Positions 7,977-15,946 of a stretch of DNA of 53,697 nt are shown piece by piece. A program made the translations under genes and the position numbers. Every line of letters starts with the position of its first letter. The stretch's first letter is position 1. The stretch lies in assembly GCA_021603905.1 (NCBI GenBank), contig BQIU01000018.1, positions 1-53,697 of the forward strand. The letters are read 5' to 3'. Below the pieces are notes generated by a model. It did not search any database and was not told the origin of the DNA. It saw nothing but the letters and a program-made list of their open reading frames with translations. The DNA comes from Nitrospirales bacterium (GTDB taxonomy: Bacteria; Nitrospirota; Nitrospiria; Nitrospirales; UBA8639).

Positions 7977-8378
7977 ATGAAATCCACACGTCGCAAAGCC
8001 GCGGCCCGTTACACTGCAGAACATGCGAAAAGTGGCTTACGAACTAAGCTACCATCAATTGAAACATGGCCGAATCAGTACCAAGGCTATGAAATTACCA
8101 TTGAAATTCCTGAGTACACCGCCATTTGTCCCAAAACGGGATTACCAGATTTCGGCATGATCCGACTGAGTTATACTCCAGATCAATCCTGTCTCGAGTT
8201 AAAATCTCTCAAAGAGTATATTCATGCCTATCGAAATCTTGGTATTTTCTACGAAAATGCCGTGAATCGCATTCTGGAGGACCTCGTGAAAGCCTGCCAT
8301 CCCATCTCTGCCACCGTCACAGGTGAATTTACCGCCCGTGGAGGACTCAGCAGCACCATTCACGCCTCGTACCCGTAA
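7977..8378 (+). CDS. queF: NADPH-dependent 7-cyano-7-deazaguanine reductase
   Basis: QueF reduces preQ0 to preQ1 in the synthesis of queuosine, a modified base of tRNA anticodons. The 133-residue product is the short, single-domain form of the enzyme. C51 in AICPKTGLPDFG is the catalytic cysteine that forms the thioimide, and D58 is the conserved acid. The segment ELKSLKEYIHAYRNLGIFYEN carries the QueF NADPH-binding signature. The ATG at 7977 follows a modest GGGAG element at 7965-7969. The gene stands alone on the plus strand between two minus-strand units, and no other queuosine genes are in the window. I looked for a preQ1 riboswitch in its leader and did not find a convincing one. Confidence 0.93.
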   Translation: MKSTRRKAAARYTAEHAKSGLRTKLPSIETWPNQYQGYEITIEIPEYTAICPKTGLPDFGMIRLSYTPDQSCLELKSLKEYIHAYRNLGIFYENAVNRILEDLVKACHPISATVTGEFTARGGLSSTIHASYP

Positions 8379-8400
8379 CTTCTCCCAGTATTTCAGACGA

Positions 8401-8436
8401 AAGGATCGGTGAGTCGAGAAGGATCGGTGAGTCGAG
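8401..8436. repeat. Tandem 18-bp repeat, two copies
   Basis: The 18-mer aaggatcggtgagtcgag occurs twice back to back, at 8401-8418 and 8419-8436. It lies in the short space between the ends of two convergent genes (queF and the DegT-type gene). Its role is unknown and replication slippage is the simplest origin. Confidence 0.9.
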
Positions 8437-8449
8437 AACGAACAACCTC

Positions 8450-9577
8450 TCACGCAGGTGAAGAAACCACAAAAAACTGCTTAATGGTCTGCACAACATA
8501 TTCGATCTGTTCTGTTGTCAGTTCTGAATATATGGGAAGGGAGAGGACCTCTTGAGCGGCCTGCTCAGAAACTGGAAGTTGCCCTTTTTGATAACCCAAG
8601 ACTTGGTAACATTCTTGAAGATGGAGCGGGACGGGATAATAAATTTTATTGCCAATGCCCTGTTCGGTCAGGTAAGCGCTGAGTTGATCGCGTTTCGGGG
8701 TTCGAATCGTATATTGGTTATAAACATGATAATTGGCCGGGTCAGTCACGGGCAGGGTGATCACGTCTAAGAGACCAGCCTCACCAAAGAGACGCTCATA
8801 GGCTTGAGCATTGGCGCGACGTTTTTCGGTCCATTGCTCAAGATAGGCGAGTTTGACCTGAAGAACGGCCGCCTGCAAGGCATCAAGCCGGCTGTTCATG
8901 CCAATGGTATGATGATGATAGTCAGATCGACTTCCATGAACACGGAGAGCTCGTAACCGATCGGCGATGTTAGCATCATGGGTGGTCACCAATCCGCCAT
9001 CCCCAAACCCACCAAGGTTTTTCGAGGGGAAAAAGCTGAAACAGCCCGTTGTTCCCAATCCACCAGCCCGCACACCATTTCGCGTAGCCCCAATCGCCTG
9101 ACACGCATCTTCGATAACCGGCACGCCACGCTCAGCTGCCAGGTAGGAGATTTTTTCCATTTCGGCACATTGGCCAAACAAATGGACAGGAAGAATTGCT
9201 TTGGTCCGCTCAGTGAGACGATCGGCCAATTGCTCAGGATCCATATTCAATGAACCTGCTTGAATATCAACAAATACCGGAATGGCTTGTAGTCGTGAAA
9301 TCACTCCTGCTGTGGAAAAAAAGGTAAACGGCACCGTAAGAATTTCGTCCCCGGGCGTAACGCCTAAAGCCATCAGCGAGAGGAGTAACGCATCACTGCC
9401 AGAAGCGACACCCACAGCGTGACCAGTCCCGACGTACTTCCCAAGGTCTTGCTCTAGACGCTCCACTCGTGGCCCAAGGACAAACCCTTGCTCGTCACAC
9501 ACGTCTTCTATTGAAGCAAGCACCTCGTGGCGAATCGATTGAAATTGAGCTTTCAAATCGAGAAGTGGAACGTTCAT
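8450..9577 (-). CDS. DegT/DnrJ/EryC1/StrS family sugar aminotransferase
   Basis: This is a 375-residue PLP aminotransferase of the fold-type I DegT/StrS group, which transfers an amino group to a nucleotide-linked keto-sugar for surface polysaccharides. Visible features are the N-terminal MNVPLLDLKAQ, the VASGSDALLLSL phosphate-binding loop near residue 60, D157 in VIEDACQAIGA, and the PLP lysine K186 in FFPSKNLGG. The ending is also typical, with a YYPVPLHLQ segment. It most resembles WbpE-like enzymes that aminate UDP-3-keto sugars, but no other nucleotide-sugar genes flank it, so the exact sugar is unknown. The ATG at 9577 has an AAAGG element upstream. Confidence 0.88.
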   Translation of the reverse strand: MNVPLLDLKAQFQSIRHEVLASIEDVCDEQGFVLGPRVERLEQDLGKYVGTGHAVGVASGSDALLLSLMALGVTPGDEILTVPFTFFSTAGVISRLQAIPVFVDIQAGSLNMDPEQLADRLTERTKAILPVHLFGQCAEMEKISYLAAERGVPVIEDACQAIGATRNGVRAGGLGTTGCFSFFPSKNLGGFGDGGLVTTHDANIADRLRALRVHGSRSDYHHHTIGMNSRLDALQAAVLQVKLAYLEQWTEKRRANAQAYERLFGEAGLLDVITLPVTDPANYHVYNQYTIRTPKRDQLSAYLTEQGIGNKIYYPVPLHLQECYQVLGYQKGQLPVSEQAAQEVLSLPIYSELTTEQIEYVVQTIKQFFVVSSPA

Positions 9578-9699
9578 AAAAGCCTTTCTTATTTGCCTAT
9601 CACAACAATAATTTCAATAATATCGGTCATGCCTATCGAAAAGCTGTCAGACCAACAAAAACGATCCACATAATCTTTCATCAATTTTTGCCCCTGCAA

Positions 9700-10122
9700 C
9701 TACATCACGGCGATAATCACAGCGTATCGAAGAGCTTTTCCAATTCCGATAAACAGCAGTGCAATCAACCCATTCACACGCAACCACCCGGCAGCCACAC
9801 ACAGCGGATCTCCAATCACCGGCACCCATGACAGGAGCAACAGGGGACTGCCCCACTGCTGCACTCTTTCTACAGCCTGCTGATGACGCACCTTCGTTAA
9901 ACGGGAAACCGGGAAACGCCAACTCATCACGAATCCAAGCCCCCAAGAAGTCATTCCTCCTAACGTATTACCAGCGGTAGCCACCCCCCACAACATCCAT
10001 GGGTCATAGGTTCGTTGTGAAACCAAGACGGCCAGAACGACTTCAGATCCTCCTGGAAACAGGGTGGATGAGAGAAATGCACTGAGAAAGAGTCCGCCAA
10101 GGGTATATTCCTCAGCAGACAT
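9700..10122 (-). CDS. YqaA/DedA-family (SNARE-associated) membrane protein
   Basis: The product is 140 residues with three to four hydrophobic helices. The early FLSSTLFPGGSEVVLAVLV segment and later SWVPVIGDPLCVAAGWLR segment are characteristic of the YqaA subgroup of the DedA superfamily. Members are inner-membrane proteins linked to envelope integrity and lipid movement; the substrate of this one is unknown. The gene follows the DUF2835 gene by 5 bp, so the two are probably co-transcribed. It ends about 120 bp before the DegT-type gene on the same strand. The length is normal for the short YqaA form. Confidence 0.82.
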   Translation of the reverse strand: MSAEEYTLGGLFLSAFLSSTLFPGGSEVVLAVLVSQRTYDPWMLWGVATAGNTLGGMTSWGLGFVMSWRFPVSRLTKVRHQQAVERVQQWGSPLLLLSWVPVIGDPLCVAAGWLRVNGLIALLFIGIGKALRYAVIIAVM

Positions 10123-10127
10123 CAGCC

Positions 10128-10364
10128 TCAGGTCGCAGACCCAACAGGAGCACGCTCAATGGACACAAACTTCTGTTTACTATCATATGTAATTAAAAAC
10201 GACCCGACGACTCCATGGTGAGTCATGAATGGCCGCAAAACTCGAGCGGGAAACCGTATTTTCCGTCCATCCGAAGCACTCGCCACCACTTCATCGACCG
10301 CCCCTTCATAATAGGCCAAAAACCGATGAGGTGGGAGGTTGAGAGAAACACGGATTTTGGGCAT
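10128..10364 (-). CDS. DUF2835 family protein
   Basis: This small basic protein of about 78 residues is built of beta strands: IRVSLNLPPHRFLAYYEGAVDEV, then KIRFPARVLRPFMTHHGVVGSFLITYD, ending KFVSIERAP. This wording matches DUF2835 proteins, which are widespread in proteobacteria and of unknown function. The fold may bind nucleic acid, but that is speculation. The start at 10364 gives the usual N-terminus (MPKIRVSLNL); an ATG or GTG a few codons upstream is also possible. It precedes the YqaA-like gene with a gap of only 5 bp. Confidence 0.75.
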   Translation of the reverse strand: MPKIRVSLNLPPHRFLAYYEGAVDEVVASASDGRKIRFPARVLRPFMTHHGVVGSFLITYDSKQKFVSIERAPVGSAT

Positions 10365-10376
10365 GGCAACACACAA

Positions 10377-10684
10377 TCACACGCCACAATGGATGAATAT
10401 GGTGTGGTCATGATGTACAAAAAAAATTATCACAAACACCGACAAGATTCTGGTAAAAAAACAAAGCCACGTTTCATGAATAGTCAAAACCTGTTATTCA
10501 TAGAAGAAGCAGGCACGAGATGATCAAAAGATGCATGCTACATCTCAACAGCATGTCGACATATAAAATCTTACCTTTTTCAAGGCATTAGGACAATCCT
10601 AGAAAATGTGAACGACTTTGACTCATTTTCGATTCAAGACTATAGTGAAAGAAAGGAAAGCCAACAACACCATGACGAGAGACC
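10377..10684. other. Divergent intergenic region
   Basis: This 308-bp gap lies between the DUF2835 gene and the CysQ-like gene. It holds a strong plus-strand promoter at 10618-10646. It also holds a 7-bp inverted repeat (atgaata at 10476-10482, tattcat at 10495-10501) that could form a small hairpin or operator. No gene is supported here. Confidence 0.5.
10618..10646 (+). promoter_or_regulatory. Sigma-70-type promoter of the CysQ-like gene
   Basis: TTGACT (10618-10623) and TATAGT (10641-10646) are separated by exactly 17 bp. Both hexamers match the consensus at five of six positions. Transcription would start near 10653, leaving a leader of about 32 nt before the ATG at 10685. Confidence 0.65.
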
Positions 10685-11500
10685 ATGAAAACAGATAGAT
10701 CAACAACTAACACCACACACGATCACACGACTTCCACATTCCTTCAAATGGCCGTTCGAGAAGCTGGAGCACGAGCCTTGGAGCTTGCCGAAAAGGGCTT
10801 CGAGATTTCTATCAAATCCGATTTGTCTCAGGTCACAACGGCTGACTTAGAAGTCGATCGAATGTTGCAAGATCGATTACTCACCAGATATCCAGAAGAT
10901 GGATGGCTGTCAGAAGAAACGCCAGATGATCGGAAGCGGTTAGACAAAAAACGTGTCTGGATTCTTGACCCCATTGACGGCACACGAAACTTCATTTCCA
11001 AAATTCCACAATATGCCATCTCCATCGCACTGGTCGAAAACCACGAACCTATTCTTGGGGTGATTTACAATCCAGCAACGAATGAGATGTTTTTCGCTGA
11101 AAAAAATGCTGGGGCCTATCTCAACGACATGCCAATTCACGTCAATGCCACGCACGATGAGCGACTCATATGCTTGGCGAATATTTCAGCACAGACTCAA
11201 GCAGAACTCGAATTAATCGAACCTAATGTCGAGTATACCGGATTTGGCTCGATTGCCTATGCACTTGCACTTCAAGCCGTTGGCCGCGTCGACATCACGC
11301 TCAACCCTGGCAGTCAAAATGAATGGGACATTGCGGCCGGAATTCTCTTGGTTCAGGAGGCAGGAGGTACAGCCAAAGACCGATATTGGCAACCCATCCC
11401 ATTGAATCAATCCAATACCACGACACAGGGAGTGATTGCGACTCGTCCAGACAAAACAGAAACCGTTCAAAAACTACTCGAATCCCTAAGAATCCCATAA
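10685..11500 (+). CDS. Inositol monophosphatase / 3'(2'),5'-bisphosphate nucleotidase (CysQ-like)
   Basis: This is a 271-residue Mg2+-dependent phosphatase of the inositol-monophosphatase superfamily. The metal-binding set is complete: the GWLSEETP acidic pair at E77/E78, D95-P-I-D98-G-T100 in WILDPIDGT, and W214-D215 in NEWDIAAGIL. These hydrolyse either inositol phosphates or the sulfate-assimilation by-product PAP. The SEE and DPIDGT(R/K)NF context is shared by both groups, so the substrate is not settled; CysQ-like is my best guess. It is driven by a good promoter at 10618-10646 and is followed at 150 bp by a TauE/SafE permease, a family often linked to sulfur anions, which mildly favours a sulfur role. 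Confidence 0.85.
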   Translation: MKTDRSTTNTTHDHTTSTFLQMAVREAGARALELAEKGFEISIKSDLSQVTTADLEVDRMLQDRLLTRYPEDGWLSEETPDDRKRLDKKRVWILDPIDGTRNFISKIPQYAISIALVENHEPILGVIYNPATNEMFFAEKNAGAYLNDMPIHVNATHDERLICLANISAQTQAELELIEPNVEYTGFGSIAYALALQAVGRVDITLNPGSQNEWDIAAGILLVQEAGGTAKDRYWQPIPLNQSNTTTQGVIATRPDKTETVQKLLESLRIP

Positions 11501-11651
11501 TCTCCCATCATCTTCCTAAGCGGAACAACGCAGAATCAACACTTCCTTCCTTCGCGTTGACAACCATGACGCCATTAGGCCAGGTCAGTTCAATGTCTAA
11601 CCCGTATTCCCGCTTGTGCCCTCAGGAAACCAGAATGATCAGGTCCGACCA

Positions 11652-12401
11652 ATGACGAGTATCCTCTCTGACTTCAACGCTACCCAGCTACTCCTTGTGG
11701 GACTCCTGTTTATCTGGACAGGGTTTGTTCGCAGCGGACTGGGGTTTGGCGGAGCCGCACTTGGCTTGCCACTCATGCTGTTTCTGTATGATCAACCTCT
11801 CTTCTGGCTCCCGATTATTGGAACCCATCTCCTCATTTTTTCTGCCCTCACCTTACGAACCAGGCTTCACCATGTCGATTGGAAGTATTTGCGGCACGCT
11901 TGCCTTTTAATCATTCCCACCACATTGATTGGCGTCTTTGGTCTGATCACCCTACCCAATGAATGGCTCCTCATCTTCATCTATTCCGTCGCACTCGGAT
12001 ACGGACTGATGTGGCTTCTCAACCTTTCCATAACCAGCAAAAAAAACTGGAGCGATACACTATTGCTTGCCTTCGGTGGGTATGTCGCGGGAACGTCACT
12101 GACCGGTGCGCCGCTGATGGTCGCCGTGTTCATGAAAAATGTGTCGGCCGATCAACTACGGAATACGTTGTTCGTCCTCTGGTTTACCATTGTCACCATC
12201 AAAATGAGTACCTTCGCGATGCTAGGAGTGGAGCTGCATCTGCTTGCAGCCATGGCTCTTCTTCCCATAGCCGCAATTGGACACCTCACAGGCCTCAAAT
12301 TTCATGATGCGATTCTGGAAAATGATCAGTTGTTCAAGCAGGTCATCGGCGGAGTCCTGGTGCTCATAAGTGGACTCGGATTGGCGAACATCTTGGTTTA
12401 A
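11652..12401 (+). CDS. TauE/SafE family permease (sulfite/anion exporter)
   Basis: This integral membrane protein has about 249 residues and about eight hydrophobic helices in two related halves. The segment GFVRSGLGFGGAALGLPLM near the N-terminus is the TSUP signature, and the second half carries GGYVAGTSLTGAPLMV, a matching repeat. The family moves sulfite, sulfoacetate, taurine-related or other organic anions across the inner membrane. The ATG at 11652 starts just before the first helix; an upstream TTG/ATG region from 11616 adds a polar leader with no support. The substrate is unknown. It may be co-transcribed with the phosphatase gene that ends 151 bp upstream. Confidence 0.82.
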   Translation: MTSILSDFNATQLLLVGLLFIWTGFVRSGLGFGGAALGLPLMLFLYDQPLFWLPIIGTHLLIFSALTLRTRLHHVDWKYLRHACLLIIPTTLIGVFGLITLPNEWLLIFIYSVALGYGLMWLLNLSITSKKNWSDTLLLAFGGYVAGTSLTGAPLMVAVFMKNVSADQLRNTLFVLWFTIVTIKMSTFAMLGVELHLLAAMALLPIAAIGHLTGLKFHDAILENDQLFKQVIGGVLVLISGLGLANILV

Positions 12402-12621
12402 CTCAGCTGTTTATTGCAATCACATACAAAGAGGAAATAATAGAAAAGGGAATATGAATCCATGGCATTGATTCCACAAATGAACAGAGTGAGGCACCGC
12501 AACCTCTTATCAGTTTTTTGAATACAAAGAATACCCTCAGACTATTCAGTGTGCAGAGTATGATAGTATAATCTTCAAACTCCCTTCTCGCACCATACGC
12601 ACAAATCCGTTATCATTGCCC

Positions 12622-14499
12622 ATGCCATGCGTCTTTCATGCAAAACGCCCCACTCCATACAACCATCTTGATCCAAGCTGTCAGTTTGATGTGCCGGATG
12701 ATGATCTAATAATCGTTGATGAGCAAACGTGGTGTCTCTATCACTGTCCGTTAACGGACAAGGAGAGAAAACCAACAGCAAAGGCAATGTGGAAATCTTG
12801 TGAAAATCAGAATTTTCAGAACAAAATAGAGCAAAAGCTCAAGGATGCCTTGCAACAGAAGTCTATCCTCGATATGACAGGCGTAGTCTTTTTCCACGAA
12901 GCAATGTTTGAGAAAGCCACATTTCCCGCAGTATTGTTCTATCGAACATCGTTTGGGTACGCCAAATTTCGAAAAGCAACGTTCAACGATACCGCCGTGT
13001 TTTACAGAGTGACGTTCGACGGAATTGCTGAGTTTCAGGAAGCTACATTCAACGGAACTGCTGATTTTCAAGACTCGATGTTCAGCGAACTTGCCGACTT
13101 TCAGAGGGCCACATTCAACAACGATGCCGATTTCAGGAAGGTAACGTTTAACGAAACCATTGTGTTTCATCGAACGGTTTTCAACGGAATCGCCGACTTC
13201 AGGAAAGCAAAGTTCAACTCAAGCACTTTTTTTTCAGAGACAACGTTCAGAAAAGGCTGTGGATTTGAGAAAACGATATTCGCTCTATCCGTCGAGTTTC
13301 AGAATGCAACATTCACTCTAGGCGGCGCCTTTCGGGGAGCGGCGTTCAAATACGCCGACTTTAAAGGGACAAGGTTCAGTAAAAATACTGAATTTCGGGA
13401 AGCAACGTTCAGTGAACTTGCTGATTTCAGTGAGGTGACATTCTGTGAAATCACCGATTTTCGAATGACGATCTTCTGCGGAACAGCTCTGTTTAGAGAA
13501 ACAACATTTACACACCCCGTATTTCACAAAGCAAGGTTTGGGTATGCCGTGTTTCATGATGCGACGCTTAATGGAGATTCCGATTTTCGGGAGACGTCGT
13601 TTACCAAAAAAACTTCTTTTCGGGGTGCGACGTTTGGTGGGAACGTCGATTTCCAGGAAGCAACGCTCGAAAACGTTGATTTTCAAGGGGCGACTGTTAA
13701 GGGAAACGCCATTTTTCATAGGGCGGTATTCAGGGGAACCGTCATGTTTCAGAAGGCAACATTTCAGGGAAACGCTGATTTTCAGGCATATGGTCAGAGT
13801 GTGACAGTACAAGAAGCGAGGGCGAACTTATTTTTTGATGTGTTTTTTACTAATGCTTTTTTTGGTGGTGAGGTCTCTTTTGAAAACCGTCAATTCTGCA
13901 AATGTGCATCGTTCAAGGGCTGCACTTTTGCGAAAGCACCAGTTTTTCACGGGTGCAGATTGCATCAAGGAACAACATTCCCTCCACGTGAGAACTTTCA
14001 TGATGTCACGAGCGACCATGCAGCGCAAGCCTATCGAACGCTCAAATTGGCGACGGGACAGTTTGGAGCGCGCCATGAGGAGGCGAGGTTTTATGCATTA
14101 GAGCAGGAAAGTTTACGTGCTCTTCCAGCCACGCCACGCTCTCAAAAATTGATGTCGTGGATGTATAAATGGACGGCAGATTACGGGGAGAATTTTCTAA
14201 AACCATTTGTATGGCTCACTGTCACGACCGCTGTTTTCTGGTTGCTCTATGTTACTCTATTATACTTCTCGACTGATGCAGTGAGTCACCCAATGGAATG
14301 TCTTCAGTTTACCATAGAACAACTCGTACGGCCCTTTAGTGTGTGGGTTCCGAACGGAGGAATGACCCTCAAAATACCCTTTGAAGCTAATTTCCAACTT
14401 ATTCTGATCCTGCAAATCGCCGCCACTTTTCAATCCATCGCGAGTTTAAGTTTCATCACTCTTGCAATTCTTGCTATCCGGAGACGGTTCAAGTTGTGA
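12622..14499 (+). CDS. Pentapeptide-repeat membrane protein
   Basis: The product has about 625 residues. Residues about 85-430 contain many repeats of the type A(T)F-x-x-x-A-x-F-x-x spaced by ten residues (for example ATFNGTADFQDSMF, ATFNNDADFRKV), which fold as a right-handed quadrilateral beta-helix (Pentapeptide_3 group). The N-terminus has cysteines and histidines in CVFH...C...CLYHCPL, which could bind a metal. After the repeats comes a linker (YRTLKLATGQFGARHEEARFYALE) found in related proteins, then two hydrophobic helices near the C-terminus separated by a short loop. The form suggests an inner-membrane protein with a long cytoplasmic beta-helix. The function is unknown. The ATG at 12622 was preferred to the TTG two codons upstream. 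Confidence 0.8.
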   Translation: MPCVFHAKRPTPYNHLDPSCQFDVPDDDLIIVDEQTWCLYHCPLTDKERKPTAKAMWKSCENQNFQNKIEQKLKDALQQKSILDMTGVVFFHEAMFEKATFPAVLFYRTSFGYAKFRKATFNDTAVFYRVTFDGIAEFQEATFNGTADFQDSMFSELADFQRATFNNDADFRKVTFNETIVFHRTVFNGIADFRKAKFNSSTFFSETTFRKGCGFEKTIFALSVEFQNATFTLGGAFRGAAFKYADFKGTRFSKNTEFREATFSELADFSEVTFCEITDFRMTIFCGTALFRETTFTHPVFHKARFGYAVFHDATLNGDSDFRETSFTKKTSFRGATFGGNVDFQEATLENVDFQGATVKGNAIFHRAVFRGTVMFQKATFQGNADFQAYGQSVTVQEARANLFFDVFFTNAFFGGEVSFENRQFCKCASFKGCTFAKAPVFHGCRLHQGTTFPPRENFHDVTSDHAAQAYRTLKLATGQFGARHEEARFYALEQESLRALPATPRSQKLMSWMYKWTADYGENFLKPFVWLTVTTAVFWLLYVTLLYFSTDAVSHPMECLQFTIEQLVRPFSVWVPNGGMTLKIPFEANFQLILILQIAATFQSIASLSFITLAILAIRRRFKL

Positions 14500-15102
14500 T
14501 GATTTCGGCTAGCCAATTATAAAAGTAGTAAAGTCTGTTTCTATTAAATAATACCTTTGATTCAAGGTGGTAAAGTATTTCTTTTCTGACATTCGCTTGG
14601 CTAGGGCCTAAACATATTCCACCCTCCTAGTAAGAACAGGCGATTCGCAGAAGTAAAACGCCTTGCCGAGGATCACCAATTCACCAAGAACACTAAATAA
14701 CAGACTTGACCTATTTGAGACTTGGATAGCCTATGATGAGGAAAGAGCGAGGGCTTATGCTTCAAGAGGATTTGTTCAAACTGTAGTTCAAAAATGCATT
14801 TTGAGGAACGAGTAGGACTAGAGCAATTGCAGAGGTGCCCAATTTGCGATGTGCGAAAAACCTTCCTCGGGTGTGAGGAGATGGCAATTATGGTTGATGG
14901 CGGGGCAGAAAACTGTTGCTGGTCATAATTGACAGCCCCCAGCTTCTTTGATACTTTTTTCTCATCTCCAAAAGGCCATACAACATCTGTCTTTTTGGTT
15001 TCTTAAGTTTGAGATAACGACTTTTATACAGAGAATCATATACTATATGTTGGAAGCGGATATTTGCAGGCAGATTTAGGTTACGATTTAAAAGGAGCAC
15101 GT
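14500..15102. other. 603-bp region without a recognisable gene
   Basis: This AT-rich stretch lies between the pentapeptide-repeat gene and the parvulin gene. Short open frames exist on both strands but none shows protein-like composition or a good start. An AAAGGAG ribosome-binding site for the parvulin begins at 15091. I see no terminator, tRNA or repeat of note. Confidence 0.4.
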
Positions 15103-15381
15103 ATGGAGTGGAGAGCCAGTCATATATTAGTGAAAGAAAAAGGGTTAGCCGACGATCTGAGAAAACGTCTGAAAAGCGGTGGGAAGTTTGGAGACTTGGC
15201 GAAAGAATTTTCGACCTGTCCCAGCAAATCCAAAAGCGGTGACCTTGGGTGGTTTGGTCCGGGAAAAATGGTGAAAGCCTTTGAAGATGCGGTCAAAAAA
15301 ATGGGGCATGGCAGTCTGAGCAATGTGGTGAAAACTCAATTCGGGTATCACATTATTAAAAAAACTGGGCAGAAGGATTAA
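15103..15381 (+). CDS. ppiC: Parvulin-type peptidyl-prolyl isomerase
   Basis: This is a single-domain parvulin of about 92 residues that catalyses cis-trans isomerisation of prolyl bonds. The protein starts MEWRASHILVKEK, with the conserved HIL segment. It continues with FGDLAKEFSTCPS, GDLGWFGPGKMVKAFEDA and TQFGYHIIKKTG, all hallmarks of PpiC/parvulin; the small cytoplasmic form has no signal peptide. The ATG at 15103 has a strong AAAGGAG element eight bases upstream. An upstream alternative start at 15064 would add an unrelated leader and was rejected. It stands alone, with a minus-strand neighbour downstream. Confidence 0.93.
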   Translation: MEWRASHILVKEKGLADDLRKRLKSGGKFGDLAKEFSTCPSKSKSGDLGWFGPGKMVKAFEDAVKKMGHGSLSNVVKTQFGYHIIKKTGQKD

Positions 15382-15464
15382 TTGATCTTTCCCTTGCCCT
15401 GGATTCGTGGAATTCTGAAGTCACACAGCTTTCATGAATTGAAAACCATCCCAGAGTCATACCA

Positions 15465-15902
15465 CTACAATCTCCCCTCATCACACTCGATCACATCAAC
15501 CCAGGTTGATAATTTAGGTAATTGGTCTATCGCGACACCTCGACTTTTCGCCAAGGTCTCAACTAGCCCATTAAATCGTTGCTGGGCTTGTTCGTTTTGA
15601 GGGCTGCCAGTCAGGACCATCGTATTCCATTGCTCGCGTTCCTCATCGGTCAGCACCTTTCCATTCCCCTTAATCCATTCCAAGAGTTTATCGTCCGTAC
15701 CTTCTTCCAGAACTCGTGTTTCTAATTCTTCGCCGTTGATCTGTAAGGTCTCAAGAAGATACTTATCAAATCCGGTCGTCAGGTAATGATAGTCCTGGAT
15801 CAATCCCTCGTTGCGCATACGAATTTTGTCGAATAATCTGCCAAGGTGACAAAGTCCGCCGACCTGAATTTTGGGACTCCGTGGATACTGCTGCATCGTC
15901 AT
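15465..15902 (-). CDS. DUF5069 family protein
   Basis: This soluble protein of 145 residues begins MTMQQYPRSPKIQVGGLCHLGRLFDKIRMRN, then GLIQDYHYLTTGFDKYLLETLQI. These patterns match DUF5069, a family seen in Nitrospirae, Verrucomicrobia and planctomycetes, with unknown function. There is no signal peptide or obvious catalytic motif. It lies 44 bp downstream of the radical SAM gene on the same strand, so the two probably share a transcript. Two ATG codons (15902 and 15896) are possible starts; an AAAGG element precedes the first. Function in the pair is unknown. Confidence 0.78.
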   Translation of the reverse strand: MTMQQYPRSPKIQVGGLCHLGRLFDKIRMRNEGLIQDYHYLTTGFDKYLLETLQINGEELETRVLEEGTDDKLLEWIKGNGKVLTDEEREQWNTMVLTGSPQNEQAQQRFNGLVETLAKSRGVAIDQLPKLSTWVDVIECDEGRL

Positions 15903-15946
15903 ATCGTTTTTCCTTTCATCTTCACAAAAAGAACTACGTTACCTCG

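Noticed and set aside
13318-13812. Long minus-strand frame inside the pentapeptide-repeat gene
   Set aside because: It is a shadow of the repetitive coding strand, rich in Cys and Arg because of the repeats.
14888-15100. 70-codon minus-strand frame in the gap before the parvulin gene
   Set aside because: The sequence has no ribosome-binding site or motif and covers the parvulin upstream region; likely chance.
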